Source: an uncultured Lachnospiraceae bacterium (GTDB lineage Bacteria > Bacillota > Clostridia > Lachnospirales > Lachnospiraceae). From it: a DNA stretch of 32,196 nucleotides. Under the pieces are notes generated by a model that searched no databases, was not told where the DNA came from, and saw only the letters and a program-made list of their open reading frames with translations. The translations under genes were made by a program, and so were the position numbers. The stretch spans positions 88,566-120,761 of the forward strand of contig CAJTYJ010000004.1 of NCBI GenBank assembly GCA_910583895.1. Direction: 5' to 3'. Positions within the stretch are counted from its first letter, which is position 1. Each line of letters starts with the position of its first letter. This document shows, in pieces, positions 5,763 to 14,984 of the stretch.

Positions 5763-8700
5763 ATGGCCAGAAAAATGAAAACCATGGATGGAAACCATGC
5801 AGCGGCTCATGCGTCTTATGCATATTCCGACGTTGCAGCGATCTATCCGATCACACCGTCATCTGTTATGGCAGAAGCGACAGATGAGTGGGCAACCCAG
5901 GGAAGGACGAATATCTTCGGACAGACCGTACAGGTAACCGAGATGCAGTCCGAGGCAGGTGCAGCAGGTGCTGTGCACGGTTCTCTGGCGGCAGGTGCAC
6001 TTACCACAACCTTTACCGCTTCCCAGGGTCTCTTACTGATGATCCCCAACCTGTACAAAGTAGCAGGTGAGAGACTTCCGGGTGTGTTTAACGTATCTGC
6101 ACGTGCACTGGCAAGCCATGCACTGTCGATCTTCGGCGATCATTCTGACGTCTACGCATGCCGCCAGACCGGCGCAGCGATGCTCTGTGAATCCAGCGTA
6201 CAGGAAGTTATGGACCTGACACCGGTTGCTCACTGTGCAGCCATCAAAGGACGTCTTCCGTTCATCAATTTCTTCGACGGATTCCGTACTTCTCACGAGA
6301 TCCAGAAGATTGAGCAGTGGGATTACGAGGATCTGAAAGAGATGGTGGACATGGATGCCATCGACGCATACAGAAAAGATGCGCTGAATCCGAATCATCC
6401 GTGCCAGAGAGGTTCCGCTCAGAACCCGGATATCTTCTTCCAGGCTCGTGAGGCATGCAATCCGTACTACGATGCACTTCCGGCGATCGTTCAGGAGTAC
6501 ATGGACAAGGTCAATGCAAAGATCGGAACCAATTATAAATTATTCAACTATTACGGAGCAGCAGATGCGGAGCATGTGATCATCGCTATGGGTTCTGCAT
6601 GTGATACCATCGAGGAGACCATCGATTATCTGATGGCTGCAGGCCGCAAAGTCGGCGTTGTAAAGGTACGTCTGTACCGTCCGTTCAGTGCAGAAGCGCT
6701 GATTGCTGCAATTCCGGATTCCGTGAAGCAGATCACCGTTCTCGACCGGACCAAAGAGCCGGGCGCACTGGGCGAGCCGCTTTATCTGGACGTTGTCGCA
6801 GCTCTGAAAGGAACGAAGTTCAACGACACACCGGTCTTCACCGGACGTTACGGCCTTGGTTCCAAGGATACCACACCGGCACAGATCGCTGCAGTATATG
6901 AGAATACAACCAAGCAGAAATTCACCATCGGTATCGTGGATGATGTGACCAACCTGTCTCTTGAGACCGGCGCTCCTCTGGTTACAACTCCGGAAGGTAC
7001 CATCAACTGCAAGTTCTGGGGTCTGGGCGCAGACGGTACGGTCGGTGCCAACAAGAACTCCATCAAGATCATCGGTGACAATACTGATATGTATGCACAG
7101 GCATACTTTGATTATGATTCCAAGAAGTCCGGCGGTGTGACCATGTCTCACCTTCGCTTTGGAAAGAAGCCGATCAAGTCTACATACCTGATCCACAAGG
7201 CGAACTTTGTAGCATGTCATAATCCTTCTTATGTAAACAAATACAACATGGTTCAGGAGCTGGTGGACGGCGGTACGTTCCTTCTGAACTGCCCGTGGGA
7301 TATGGAAGGTCTTGAGAAGCATCTTCCGGGACAGGTGAAGGCATTCATCGCCAACCACAACATCAAGTTCTATGTGATCGACGGTGTGAAGATCGGTATC
7401 GAGACCGGCATGGGACCGACCCGGATCAACACGATCCTTCAGTCCGCATTCTTCAAACTGGCTGACATCATTCCGGAGGCGCAGGCGATCGACCTGATGA
7501 AGGCTGCTGCAAAGGCAACCTACGGCCGCAAGGGTGATGATGTGGTGGCAAAGAACTGGGCAGCCATCGACGAAGGTGCAAAACAGGTGGTTGAGATTCA
7601 GGTTCCGGACAGCTGGAAGAGCGCGGCAGACGAAGGTCTGGCTATGACTCACGCAGAGAACGGAAGAAAAGATGCGGTTGATTTCGTCAACAACATCCAG
7701 GCAAAAGTATCCGCTCAGGAAGGCAATACGCTGCCGGTATCCGCATTCAAAGATTATGTGGACGGCATGACTCCGTCCGGTACTTCCGCATACGAGAAGC
7801 GCGGTATCGCAGTCAATATTCCAGTATGGAATCCGGAGAATTGTATCCAGTGTAACCGCTGTGCATATGTATGTCCGCATGCGGTTATCCGTCCGGTGGC
7901 TATGACCGCGGAAGAGGCTGCAAAGGTTCCGGAAGGAATGCAGGTACTGGATATGACCGGTATGCCGGACAAGAAATTTGCGATTGTAGTATCCGCTTAC
8001 GACTGTACCGGATGCGGTTCCTGTGTGAACGTCTGCCCGGGCAAGAAGGGTGCAAAGGCTATCGAGATGGCAAATATGGAAGCCAATGCAGGCTGCCAGG
8101 CAGGTTTTGATTATGCAGTGACGCTGCCGGAGAAAGCAGATGTCATCGCAAAATTCAAAGAGGCTACGGTAAAGGGATCTCAGTTCAAGACTCCGCTCTT
8201 AGAGTTCTCAGGCGCATGTGCAGGCTGCGGCGAGACTCCTTACGCAAAACTGATCACTCAGCTCTTCGGTGACAGAATGTATATTGCAAATGCAACCGGA
8301 TGTTCCTCCATCTGGGGTAACTCTTCTCCGTCCACACCGTACACCGTGAACCAGAAGGGTCAGGGTCCGGCATGGTCCAACTCTCTGTTCGAGGATGCGG
8401 CTGAGTTCGGTTATGGTATGCTGCTGGCACAGAATGCAATTCGCGGCGGTCTGAAAACGAAAGTGGAAGATCTGGCTGCAAACGCAGAGAAAGAGGATGT
8501 GAAAGCAGCAGCTCAGGAATGGCTTGACACTTACGGATGCGGCGCAACCAACGGAACGGCTACGGACAAACTGGTGGCAGCTTTAGAGGCATGCGGCTGT
8601 GACAAGGCACAGGCAATTCTGAAAGACAAAGAATTCCTCGCTAAGAAGTCCCAGTGGATCTTCGGCGGCGACGGATGGGCATATGATATCGGATTCGGCG

Positions 8701-9305
8701 GTGTGGACCATGTGCTTGCTTCCGGACAGGATATCAACATCATGGTATTTGACACCGAGGTTTACTCCAATACCGGCGGACAGGCTTCCAAGGCAACCCC
8801 GACCGGCGCGATCGCTCAGTTCGCAGCAGGCGGCAAGGATGTGAAGAAGAAAGACCTGGCTTCCATCGCCATGAGCTACGGCTATGTGTATGTGGCACAG
8901 ATCTCCATGGGTGCAGACTTCAACCAGTGCGTGAAGGCTATCGCAGAGGCAGAGGCATATCCGGGACCGTCCCTGATCATCGCTTACGCTCCGTGTATCA
9001 ACCATGGAATCAAGAAAGGTATGAGCAAAGCTCAGACCGAGGAGCAGCTGGCGGTTGAGGCTGGTTACTGGCACTGCTTCCGTTACAATCCGGCACTGGC
9101 TGCAGAGGGCAAGGATGCGTTCGCTCTGGATTCCAAGGAGCCGACCGGAGATTACCAGGCATTCCTTGACGGAGAGGTACGTTACAATGCTCTGAAACGT
9201 GCAAATCCGGAGAGAGCTGCGAAGCTGTTCGACAAGAACGAAAGCGAAGCAAAAGCAAGATACAGCTATCTCAACAAGCTGAAAACCCTTTATGGGGCAG
9301 AGTAA
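5763..9305 (+). CDS. nifJ: Pyruvate:ferredoxin (flavodoxin) oxidoreductase, single-chain
   Basis: This 1180-residue enzyme, normal length for the one-piece form, oxidatively decarboxylates pyruvate to acetyl-CoA and CO2 and reduces ferredoxin in the anaerobic cytoplasm. The start ATG 5763 is placed behind AGGAGG; the ATG at 5745 overlaps that site. Domain order is the N-terminal pyruvate-binding domain (MDGNHAAAHASYAYSDVAAIYPITPSS), the transketolase C-terminal-like and gamma domains (about 260-640), and the 8Fe domain with two 4Fe-4S motifs CIQCNRCAYVCP (from Cys694) and CTGCGSCVNVCP (from Cys748). The thiamine-diphosphate domain follows, with CAGCGET (Cys819, Cys822, Glu824) and GDGWAYDIGFGG (Asp970), then NTGGQASKATP. 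All key residues are present. It is a single-gene unit with its own promoter and terminator, typical of a central fermentation enzyme. Confidence 0.98.
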   Translation: MARKMKTMDGNHAAAHASYAYSDVAAIYPITPSSVMAEATDEWATQGRTNIFGQTVQVTEMQSEAGAAGAVHGSLAAGALTTTFTASQGLLLMIPNLYKVAGERLPGVFNVSARALASHALSIFGDHSDVYACRQTGAAMLCESSVQEVMDLTPVAHCAAIKGRLPFINFFDGFRTSHEIQKIEQWDYEDLKEMVDMDAIDAYRKDALNPNHPCQRGSAQNPDIFFQAREACNPYYDALPAIVQEYMDKVNAKIGTNYKLFNYYGAADAEHVIIAMGSACDTIEETIDYLMAAGRKVGVVKVRLYRPFSAEALIAAIPDSVKQITVLDRTKEPGALGEPLYLDVVAALKGTKFNDTPVFTGRYGLGSKDTTPAQIAAVYENTTKQKFTIGIVDDVTNLSLETGAPLVTTPEGTINCKFWGLGADGTVGANKNSIKIIGDNTDMYAQAYFDYDSKKSGGVTMSHLRFGKKPIKSTYLIHKANFVACHNPSYVNKYNMVQELVDGGTFLLNCPWDMEGLEKHLPGQVKAFIANHNIKFYVIDGVKIGIETGMGPTRINTILQSAFFKLADIIPEAQAIDLMKAAAKATYGRKGDDVVAKNWAAIDEGAKQVVEIQVPDSWKSAADEGLAMTHAENGRKDAVDFVNNIQAKVSAQEGNTLPVSAFKDYVDGMTPSGTSAYEKRGIAVNIPVWNPENCIQCNRCAYVCPHAVIRPVAMTAEEAAKVPEGMQVLDMTGMPDKKFAIVVSAYDCTGCGSCVNVCPGKKGAKAIEMANMEANAGCQAGFDYAVTLPEKADVIAKFKEATVKGSQFKTPLLEFSGACAGCGETPYAKLITQLFGDRMYIANATGCSSIWGNSSPSTPYTVNQKGQGPAWSNSLFEDAAEFGYGMLLAQNAIRGGLKTKVEDLAANAEKEDVKAAAQEWLDTYGCGATNGTATDKLVAALEACGCDKAQAILKDKEFLAKKSQWIFGGDGWAYDIGFGGVDHVLASGQDINIMVFDTEVYSNTGGQASKATPTGAIAQFAAGGKDVKKKDLASIAMSYGYVYVAQISMGADFNQCVKAIAEAEAYPGPSLIIAYAPCINHGIKKGMSKAQTEEQLAVEAGYWHCFRYNPALAAEGKDAFALDSKEPTGDYQAFLDGEVRYNALKRANPERAAKLFDKNESEAKARYSYLNKLKTLYGAE

Positions 9306-9336
9306 TCCTTGCTGATATAATCATAGGATAAGATAG

Positions 9337-9382
9337 AAAACCCGCTGTGTGGATCATTTGCAGTCCGCACAGCGGGTTTTTT
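9337..9382 (+). terminator. Rho-independent terminator after nifJ
   Basis: CCCGCTGTG (9341-9349) pairs with CACAGCGGG (9368-9376) and is followed by six T. An A-run precedes the left arm (9337-9340), so the structure could also work for transcription from the other strand. Confidence 0.92.
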
Positions 9383-9555
9383 GCTTAAGGACCTGTACGG
9401 ATCAGGGCTGCTGTACAGCTTGTCTGCAGGGACTGCTTCACCCCCTGGTTCTGCCAGATACGGCGGCTGATACTGGTCTGCAGTGTTTTTATGATATGCT
9501 TCATGTACTGCCTTTTGCATCAGGTTTCAACATCGGCATGGATTTGAAAAGTAAC
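9383..9555. other. Non-coding stretch with no assignable feature
   Basis: No credible gene lies between the nifJ terminator and the promoter at 9556. Short open frames exist on both strands, but they start inside the terminator or lack ribosome sites. The sequence could be decayed coding DNA. I see no RNA structure that I can name. Confidence 0.4.
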
Positions 9556-9584
9556 TTGCAGGCAGGTTCGATTTATAGTAAGAT
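9556..9584 (+). promoter_or_regulatory. Candidate promoter upstream of the cysteine synthase-like gene
   Basis: -35 TTGCAG (9556-9561), 17-base spacer, -10 TAAGAT (9579-9584). Both boxes match the consensus in four of six positions. It would transcribe the doubtful ORF at 9605 and then the enzyme at 9880. Confidence 0.45.
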
Positions 9585-9604
9585 ATCCATAGAGTAAAAG
9601 GAGT

Positions 9605-9748
9605 ATGAATCTGGACCTGCAGATCACGGACATGGCGGGAGCGCCGCCGGAACATTCGGCTGTGACTGCAAATTTTGTATCAGCAATACGCAGTCAGCTG
9701 AAAAACAGTACCTGTTTTGTATATTCAGACAACGTACAGTATAGATGA
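9605..9748 (+). CDS. Doubtful small ORF, 47 residues
   Basis: ATG 9605 lies immediately after AAAGGAG, at unusually short spacing, and the frame ends at TGA 9746-9748. The product starts MNLDLQITDMAGAPPEHSA and has no family that I recognise. The following 130 bases up to the next gene contain another stop-free stretch in a different frame (around 9760-9840), which suggests either a broken gene or chance. It could also act as a leader ORF for the enzyme gene. Confidence 0.22.
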   Translation: MNLDLQITDMAGAPPEHSAVTANFVSAIRSQLKNSTCFVYSDNVQYR

Positions 9749-9879
9749 CTGGTGGACAGAGAAGAAAAGAAAGTGATTCCGAATGCATCCATCCGTTGTC
9801 AGACCAGAAAAATGAGCTGGATGAGATTGAATTCTAAAGAGAAAACAGACAAACTAAGCGGTGAAAGGGGAAAGTTACT

Positions 9880-10815
9880 ATGATATACGAAAATGTACTG
9901 GACGCCATCGGGCATACGCCCATGGTACGTCTCAACCGGATGAATGCAGATCCTGAGAGTGCCGAGGTGCTGGTAAAGTTTGAGGGACTGAATGTAGGAG
10001 GTTCCATCAAGACCAGAACTGCATATAATATGATTCTACAGGCAGAAAAAGATGGTCTGATCAAGGAGGATACAGTGATCGTGGAGCCCACCAGCGGCAA
10101 CCAGGGCATCGGACTGGCGCTGATCGGCGCGGTTCGGGGATATCGGACGGTGATTATCATGCCGGATTCCGTCAGCGAGGAGCGCAGAAAACTGGTGCGC
10201 CACTATGGGGCTGAGGTGGTTCTTGTTCATGACGCCGGAAATATCGGCGACTGCATCGACGAATGCCTCTCCATCGCCATGCGTATGGCAGAAGAGGACC
10301 CCAAAGTCTACGTGCCCCAGCAGTTTGAGAATCCGGCCAATCCCATGGTGCATAAGCATCACACGGGTCTGGAGATCATGGAGCAGGTGGCAGGTCCGAT
10401 CCATGGCTTTTGTTCCGGCATCGGGACCGGCGGAACCATCAGCGGGATCGGGGAAGTGTTAAAGGCACAGAATCCAGAGATTGAGATCTGGGCGGTGGAA
10501 CCGGAGAATGCGGCGATTCTGGCCGGCGGGACCATCGGGACCCATCTGCAGATGGGAATCGGCGACGGACTGATTCCGGAGAATTTAAATCAGAATATTT
10601 ATGATGATGTATACATCGTGACCGATGAGGAGGCCATCCAGACCGCGAAAGATCTGGCCAGGCTGGAAGGCATCATGTGCGGGATCTCCAGCGGAACCAA
10701 TGTGGCGGCAGCCCTGAAGCTGGCGAAGAAGCTTGGGAAGGGAAAGACCGTGGTAACGGTACTGCCGGACACCGCAGAGCGTTATTTTTCGACCCCGCTT
10801 TTCAAAGACGAATAA
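9880..10815 (+). CDS. PLP-dependent cysteine synthase-family enzyme
   Basis: This 311-residue fold-type II pyridoxal-phosphate enzyme belongs to the O-acetylserine sulfhydrylase / cystathionine beta-synthase family. It starts at ATG 9880 behind a purine-rich AAAGGGGAAAG. The N-terminus MIYENVLDAIGHTPMVRL is typical. The PLP lysine is Lys44 in GGSIKTR, a variant of the usual GGSVKDR. The substrate-binding loop is TSGNQG (71-76), the phosphate loop is GTGGTISG (from about 184), and the C-terminus has VVTVLPDTAERYFST. It probably makes cysteine from O-acetylserine and sulfide, or performs a related beta-replacement. The changed residue after the catalytic lysine and the absence of neighbouring sulfur genes (no serine acetyltransferase) leave the exact substrate open. 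It is followed after 68 bases by the metalloprotease gene, with no terminator between. Confidence 0.85.
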   Translation: MIYENVLDAIGHTPMVRLNRMNADPESAEVLVKFEGLNVGGSIKTRTAYNMILQAEKDGLIKEDTVIVEPTSGNQGIGLALIGAVRGYRTVIIMPDSVSEERRKLVRHYGAEVVLVHDAGNIGDCIDECLSIAMRMAEEDPKVYVPQQFENPANPMVHKHHTGLEIMEQVAGPIHGFCSGIGTGGTISGIGEVLKAQNPEIEIWAVEPENAAILAGGTIGTHLQMGIGDGLIPENLNQNIYDDVYIVTDEEAIQTAKDLARLEGIMCGISSGTNVAAALKLAKKLGKGKTVVTVLPDTAERYFSTPLFKDE

Positions 10816-10883
10816 CAGAAGATGCTTTTGCAATTATATTTTCCCATATCAATCGTTCTAAGGATAGAAAAGGAGCCCTTCTT

Positions 10884-13800
10884 ATGGAAAAAGTAAAAAA
10901 GAATTTCAAAAAGCTGACAGCGATGGTTCTTACTCTGTGTATGATTGCAGGGAGTGCGGGATCCATATCTCTGCCGGTAAAGGCGGCGTCCGGCAATACT
11001 ACCAAAACTGCCAATGTGGTGGTATTTGTTGATTTTAAGGACACCAGCCATGCCGGCCACTCTGATTCCGAATGTCCGGTAAAACGGCCAGGCTATGTAA
11101 AAGAATTATACGATGGAGATACAGCTCATCCGCGGGCTATGAAACAGTATCTAAGTGCCATATCATATGGCCAGCTGTCTGTGGAGAATATCTTTCCGCA
11201 GATGACAGGATCTGTGTTGGCTCCGTATAAACTTAGCGGAAGTGCAGATGCTTATTATGGAAATGACGGCATTACAAAGATCATTGATGAGTTGACTCGC
11301 GGCGGGAATCTGTCGTTGCCGCCTGCGGCAGATCAGAATGGGGATAAAATCATCGACAACCTGACCATTGTGGTTCCCAGCACCAATGATGGGAAAAATG
11401 ATTTCAATTTCAATGGTCATAAGTCTACCTATTACGGAAGCGGATCACTTGGCGGATTTAAGATAAGCAGTTACAATCTTATCCCCGAGTACGGCGCATT
11501 TTTAAAGGGTGACACGGGGCTGCTGATTCATGAATTTCTTCACACGATGGGCTACCCGGATCTGTACAGAGGGGATCACAGCGGCATGCCGGTGGGAAGA
11601 TGGGATATTATGGCATCCCAGAATGCGTATGTTCAATATCCTCTGGCATATCTTCGCTCCGTACGTTCCGGCTGGTTTCAGATGGATACCGTCACCACAT
11701 CCCGGAGCTGTTCTTTGTATGCCGCTTCCATGACGACAGAGGCGACGAAAGATCAGCAGGCTTTGATTTTGAAGACCGGATATTCGGACAGTGAATTTTT
11801 TGTGGTGGAATACCGGAAACAGCACAAGGAGACAGAGAGCAGCTATGAAAATTGGATTCCTGGTTCCGGCTTGATTGTGTACCGGGTGAATCCGTCACTG
11901 AATACGAATATAGACGGTTCCAGAGATATGATCTATGTGTTCCGCTCCGGAGACTCCTATGACAGCAATGGAAGAGAAAAGGCTTTAGAAATAGATAAAT
12001 CCTGGCTGTCCCAAGAGAGCAAGCGCACCTCTTTTGGAAGTCAGGACCCCAAAGCTTCTCTGGAAGACGACGCAATCGTCTATTCGGACGGAACCAACAG
12101 CGGAATTGTGATCAGCAATGTGGGAAGCAGTGCAGGGAACCAGATTACGTTTGACATTACGTTTACGGATATGTCGAATCAGGACTACTGGACTACGGTA
12201 TCAGAACAAAGCGAATATACGTACCAGATGGGAGATTCTTTCATGGATACAGACGGAGTTCTGTATGTTCTTCGGGAGGGTTCCTATGGTTCGGGCCTGA
12301 TGCTCTATAAATATGACCGTGGAACGTGGAGTCCGTGCAGCAGCGCCTTAAAGGATATCATGAGCAGTTTCCAGCCTCAGCTTGAAAAATATAATGGAAA
12401 GTTTTACGTTGCCGGCCGGGGAACAGATGGCCTGAAGCTGTATCGGCTGGACGGTTCAGCCTGGACTCATGTCAATACCATTACACGTTCTTTTAATGAC
12501 TTTGATATGGTATCCAGTACAGACGGACTGTATTTCGCCTACAACAATGAAGGGGCTGCTCCCAATCAGTTGTCGGTCAGTCGCTATGGCTTAGGCGGAC
12601 TGGTTTCTCTGGGCACTCAGATCAGTGCAGGGGAAGCGGCTTATAACCCCTTGATTGCGGCTGAAAACGGAAAAACCGCAGTGACATACCGAAGCAGCGG
12701 AAATCAGCTGCGTGTAAAGTACTATGATGCCGGTTCAAAAACATGGAAGAAAGCTGGAGATCTCTCCGTGACTGCAGGCAGCGGCAACATAAAAATTCAT
12801 AAAGCCACGATTTATCTGCTCAGAAACGGTGGACAGAATGCCAATGAGATGTACACCTATGACTTGTCCCGAACGGACAGTGCCTGGAAAAAAATCGGAA
12901 GCAATGCTTACGCAAATGAATCGGTTGTAAATACTGACATCTGTTTTCACGGTGATGCGCCTCATATTATCTATTATGGAAATACATCCAAAGAGCTGCG
13001 CGTGGTAAATCTGGTGAACAACCAGTGGACAGCTCTTGGAAAAAAGGCGGCGTCCGGATCCATATCGGAAGCAGATATCCATTCTTATGGTGGAAATATT
13101 TATGTCGTATATGTGGGGCTTGATGCACAAAACCACGTTATCTTAAAATCTCGTTTGTCCAATAATAAAAGTCCCGTTGCCGGAGGCAACAACAGTTCCG
13201 GAGGCGGAAATACTGGCGGAGGAAATACGTCCGGAGGCGGAAGCACTGGCGGGGGAGATACATCCGGAGGCGGAAGCACCGGAGGCGGAAATACCGGGGG
13301 GAACACGTCCGGCGGCAGCACCGGAGGTAATACATCTGGAGGCAGCGGAAACAACAATACCGGGAATTCAGGTGATATTTCCAATGGAACTGTCAACGGC
13401 GGCAATGGAAACAACGGCGGCCAGGGTGTCGTAAATACGAGCGGGATAAAGACGCTGACGGTGACGATGACCAAAAGTACGGCGCTGCGTCTGAGCTGGA
13501 GTCCGGCGGCAGGCGCAAAGAGTTATGAGATTTATTATTCCACCTCACCGAATTCCGGGTTCCGGAGGCTGGCGTCCTCTAAGAAAACGTTTTATAACTT
13601 TAGCAAAGCGAAATGCGGTCAGACGTACTACTTTAAAGTACGGGCGGGCAAAAAGATCGGAAAGAAAATAAGTTATGGAGATTTCTGTCCTCCGGTGTCC
13701 GGGAGAACCGTTTTAAGCGGCACGATCCATGCATATATTGCGAAATCGACGTATCAAAGTGCAACCATCAAATGGAACAGGATCAAAGGCGTAAAAAAAT

Positions 13801-14255
13801 ATGAGATTTATTATTCCACATCACCATCGGGCGAATATCGGCTGCTGAGAACCCAGGGAGGCTGCAGTTTTACCCATAAAGGACTGCAGGCAGGCGTTAC
13901 CTATTACTATAAAATTCGTCCGATCAAGGATATGTATTACGGGGAGTTTTCCGAGGAAACCTCGGTACGGGTGGTATTGAACTCTTTGACGAAGCTGAAA
14001 GTAAGTTCTTCCGGGACTGACCGGCTGAAGGTGTCCTGGAAAAAGGTACCAGGAGCTGCGAAGTACATCATTCTCAGGTCGGATCGTGTGAACGGAACCT
14101 ACAGCCAAATTGGAACCACGGGCAAAACGTCCTATGTGGATATGGGGCTGACTCCTTCTACGGCTTATTATTATAAGGTTTATGCGGTATCCGGCTCTTA
14201 TCAGACCAATGTGGCAGGGCCGGTGCGCCAAGTGACAAAAGCGCTCAGACCATAG
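10884..14255 (+). CDS. Secreted M6-family metalloprotease with glycine-rich linker and three FN3 domains
   Basis: This is a 1123-residue exported protein. ATG 10884 follows AAGGAG at good spacing. A Sec signal peptide covers about residues 1-34 (basic start, hydrophobic core, VKAA). The M6 (immune inhibitor A-like) peptidase domain runs to roughly residue 430 and contains the zinc motif HEFLHTMGYPDLY, with His216 and His220 as ligands and Glu217 as the catalytic base. Residues about 435-760 form repeated Trp/Tyr-rich blade-like segments suggestive of a beta-propeller. A low-complexity Gly/Ser/Asn/Thr linker (about 767-850) leads to three fibronectin type III-like repeats (about 851-945, 946-1035, 1036-1123). 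No LPXTG, SLH or other anchor is visible. A degradative or host/competitor-protein target is likely. The next genes encode a two-component system, and no terminator separates them. Confidence 0.9.
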   Translation: MEKVKKNFKKLTAMVLTLCMIAGSAGSISLPVKAASGNTTKTANVVVFVDFKDTSHAGHSDSECPVKRPGYVKELYDGDTAHPRAMKQYLSAISYGQLSVENIFPQMTGSVLAPYKLSGSADAYYGNDGITKIIDELTRGGNLSLPPAADQNGDKIIDNLTIVVPSTNDGKNDFNFNGHKSTYYGSGSLGGFKISSYNLIPEYGAFLKGDTGLLIHEFLHTMGYPDLYRGDHSGMPVGRWDIMASQNAYVQYPLAYLRSVRSGWFQMDTVTTSRSCSLYAASMTTEATKDQQALILKTGYSDSEFFVVEYRKQHKETESSYENWIPGSGLIVYRVNPSLNTNIDGSRDMIYVFRSGDSYDSNGREKALEIDKSWLSQESKRTSFGSQDPKASLEDDAIVYSDGTNSGIVISNVGSSAGNQITFDITFTDMSNQDYWTTVSEQSEYTYQMGDSFMDTDGVLYVLREGSYGSGLMLYKYDRGTWSPCSSALKDIMSSFQPQLEKYNGKFYVAGRGTDGLKLYRLDGSAWTHVNTITRSFNDFDMVSSTDGLYFAYNNEGAAPNQLSVSRYGLGGLVSLGTQISAGEAAYNPLIAAENGKTAVTYRSSGNQLRVKYYDAGSKTWKKAGDLSVTAGSGNIKIHKATIYLLRNGGQNANEMYTYDLSRTDSAWKKIGSNAYANESVVNTDICFHGDAPHIIYYGNTSKELRVVNLVNNQWTALGKKAASGSISEADIHSYGGNIYVVYVGLDAQNHVILKSRLSNNKSPVAGGNNSSGGGNTGGGNTSGGGSTGGGDTSGGGSTGGGNTGGNTSGGSTGGNTSGGSGNNNTGNSGDISNGTVNGGNGNNGGQGVVNTSGIKTLTVTMTKSTALRLSWSPAAGAKSYEIYYSTSPNSGFRRLASSKKTFYNFSKAKCGQTYYFKVRAGKKIGKKISYGDFCPPVSGRTVLSGTIHAYIAKSTYQSATIKWNRIKGVKKYEIYYSTSPSGEYRLLRTQGGCSFTHKGLQAGVTYYYKIRPIKDMYYGEFSEETSVRVVLNSLTKLKVSSSGTDRLKVSWKKVPGAAKYIILRSDRVNGTYSQIGTTGKTSYVDMGLTPSTAYYYKVYAVSGSYQTNVAGPVRQVTKALRP
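13197..13295 (+). repeat. Three in-frame 33-bp tandem repeats in the protease linker
   Basis: TCCGGAGGCGGAA starts at 13197, 13230 and 13263, giving three 33-base units that encode 11-residue blocks: SGGGNTGGGNT, SGGGSTGGGDT and SGGGSTGGGNT. Shorter GGNT/SGGS units follow to about 13370. Because the unit is a multiple of three, slippage would change linker length without breaking the reading frame. Confidence 0.9.
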
Positions 14256-14303
14256 TACCGGAAAGGATGTGGGTCCTCAAATCTGGAAAAAGGCTGGAAA
14301 AAG

Positions 14304-14984
14304 ATGAAACGGATATTTTTAGTGGAAGATGACAGGGAGATCGCAAAAAATCTGACGCTTTTGCTGCAGGCAGAAGGGTATGGGGTCTCCCATGCATCGG
14401 GTCAGGCGGAGGCGGTTTCCGTGTTGGAAAGCGTTCAGTTTGATCTGGCGCTGGTGGACATCTCTCTGCCGGACGGCAACGGTTTCGCAGTCTGTACTCA
14501 GATCCGGCAGACTCAGAAGATACCGGTAATCTTTCTGACAGCCTCCGGCGATGAGGCCAGCGTGGTTACCGGTCTGAACATGGGGGCGGATGACTATATT
14601 ACCAAGCCGTTTCGTCCCAGAGAGTTAATTGCCAGGATCCAGGCAGCATTTCGCAAGGCGGGTGCAGTTCCTTCCGTATATGCGTTTGGCGGGCTTTGCG
14701 TGGATACCAGGACCGGACTTGTGAAAAAGCATGGAAAAGAGATCTTCCTCTCTGCGCTGGAATACCGTCTTTTGCTGGTGTTTGTAGGAAATCCGGGGAA
14801 CGTGATCACAAGAGACTGTCTGCTGAGTGAACTGTGGGATGCGGCGGGAGAATATGTCAATGACAATACACTGACGGTTTATATCAAGCGTCTGCGGGAG
14901 AAGATCGAGGATAACCCATCTGCTCCCGCGATCATCCGGACCGTCCGTGGAATCGGATACCGGCTGGGAGGAAATGATGATTAG
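14304..14984 (+). CDS. OmpR/PhoB-family response regulator
   Basis: This 226-residue regulator has an N-terminal receiver domain (about 1-115) with phosphoacceptor Asp52 in LVDISLPDGNG, the switch threonine in FLTAS, and Lys101 in TKPFRP. A C-terminal winged helix (about 130-222) ends in the family signature TVYIKRLREKIEDNP followed by RTVRGIGYRL. The stop codon at 14982-14984 overlaps the start of the kinase gene, showing translational coupling. The ribosome site is weak (AAAAAG region). With the intramembrane-sensing kinase and the ABC transporter downstream, it is expected to activate the promoter at about 16023-16058. No promoter of its own is evident in the 48 bases after the protease gene. 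Confidence 0.95.
   Translation: MKRIFLVEDDREIAKNLTLLLQAEGYGVSHASGQAEAVSVLESVQFDLALVDISLPDGNGFAVCTQIRQTQKIPVIFLTASGDEASVVTGLNMGADDYITKPFRPRELIARIQAAFRKAGAVPSVYAFGGLCVDTRTGLVKKHGKEIFLSALEYRLLLVFVGNPGNVITRDCLLSELWDAAGEYVNDNTLTVYIKRLREKIEDNPSAPAIIRTVRGIGYRLGGNDD

Noticed and set aside
6540..7880. A 446-codon minus-strand open frame inside nifJ
   Set aside because: It is an antisense shadow of a highly conserved enzyme. It has no recognisable domain and no ribosome site.
9349..9597. An 82-codon + strand open frame after nifJ
   Set aside because: It begins inside the terminator stem and has no ribosome binding site.
10677..10883. Longer N-terminus for the M6 protease
   Set aside because: This extension lies within the previous gene. 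The ATG at 10884 has AAGGAG and begins a proper signal peptide.
13197..13295. CRISPR-like array
   Set aside because: The regular repeats are coding, in frame, and have no unique spacers.
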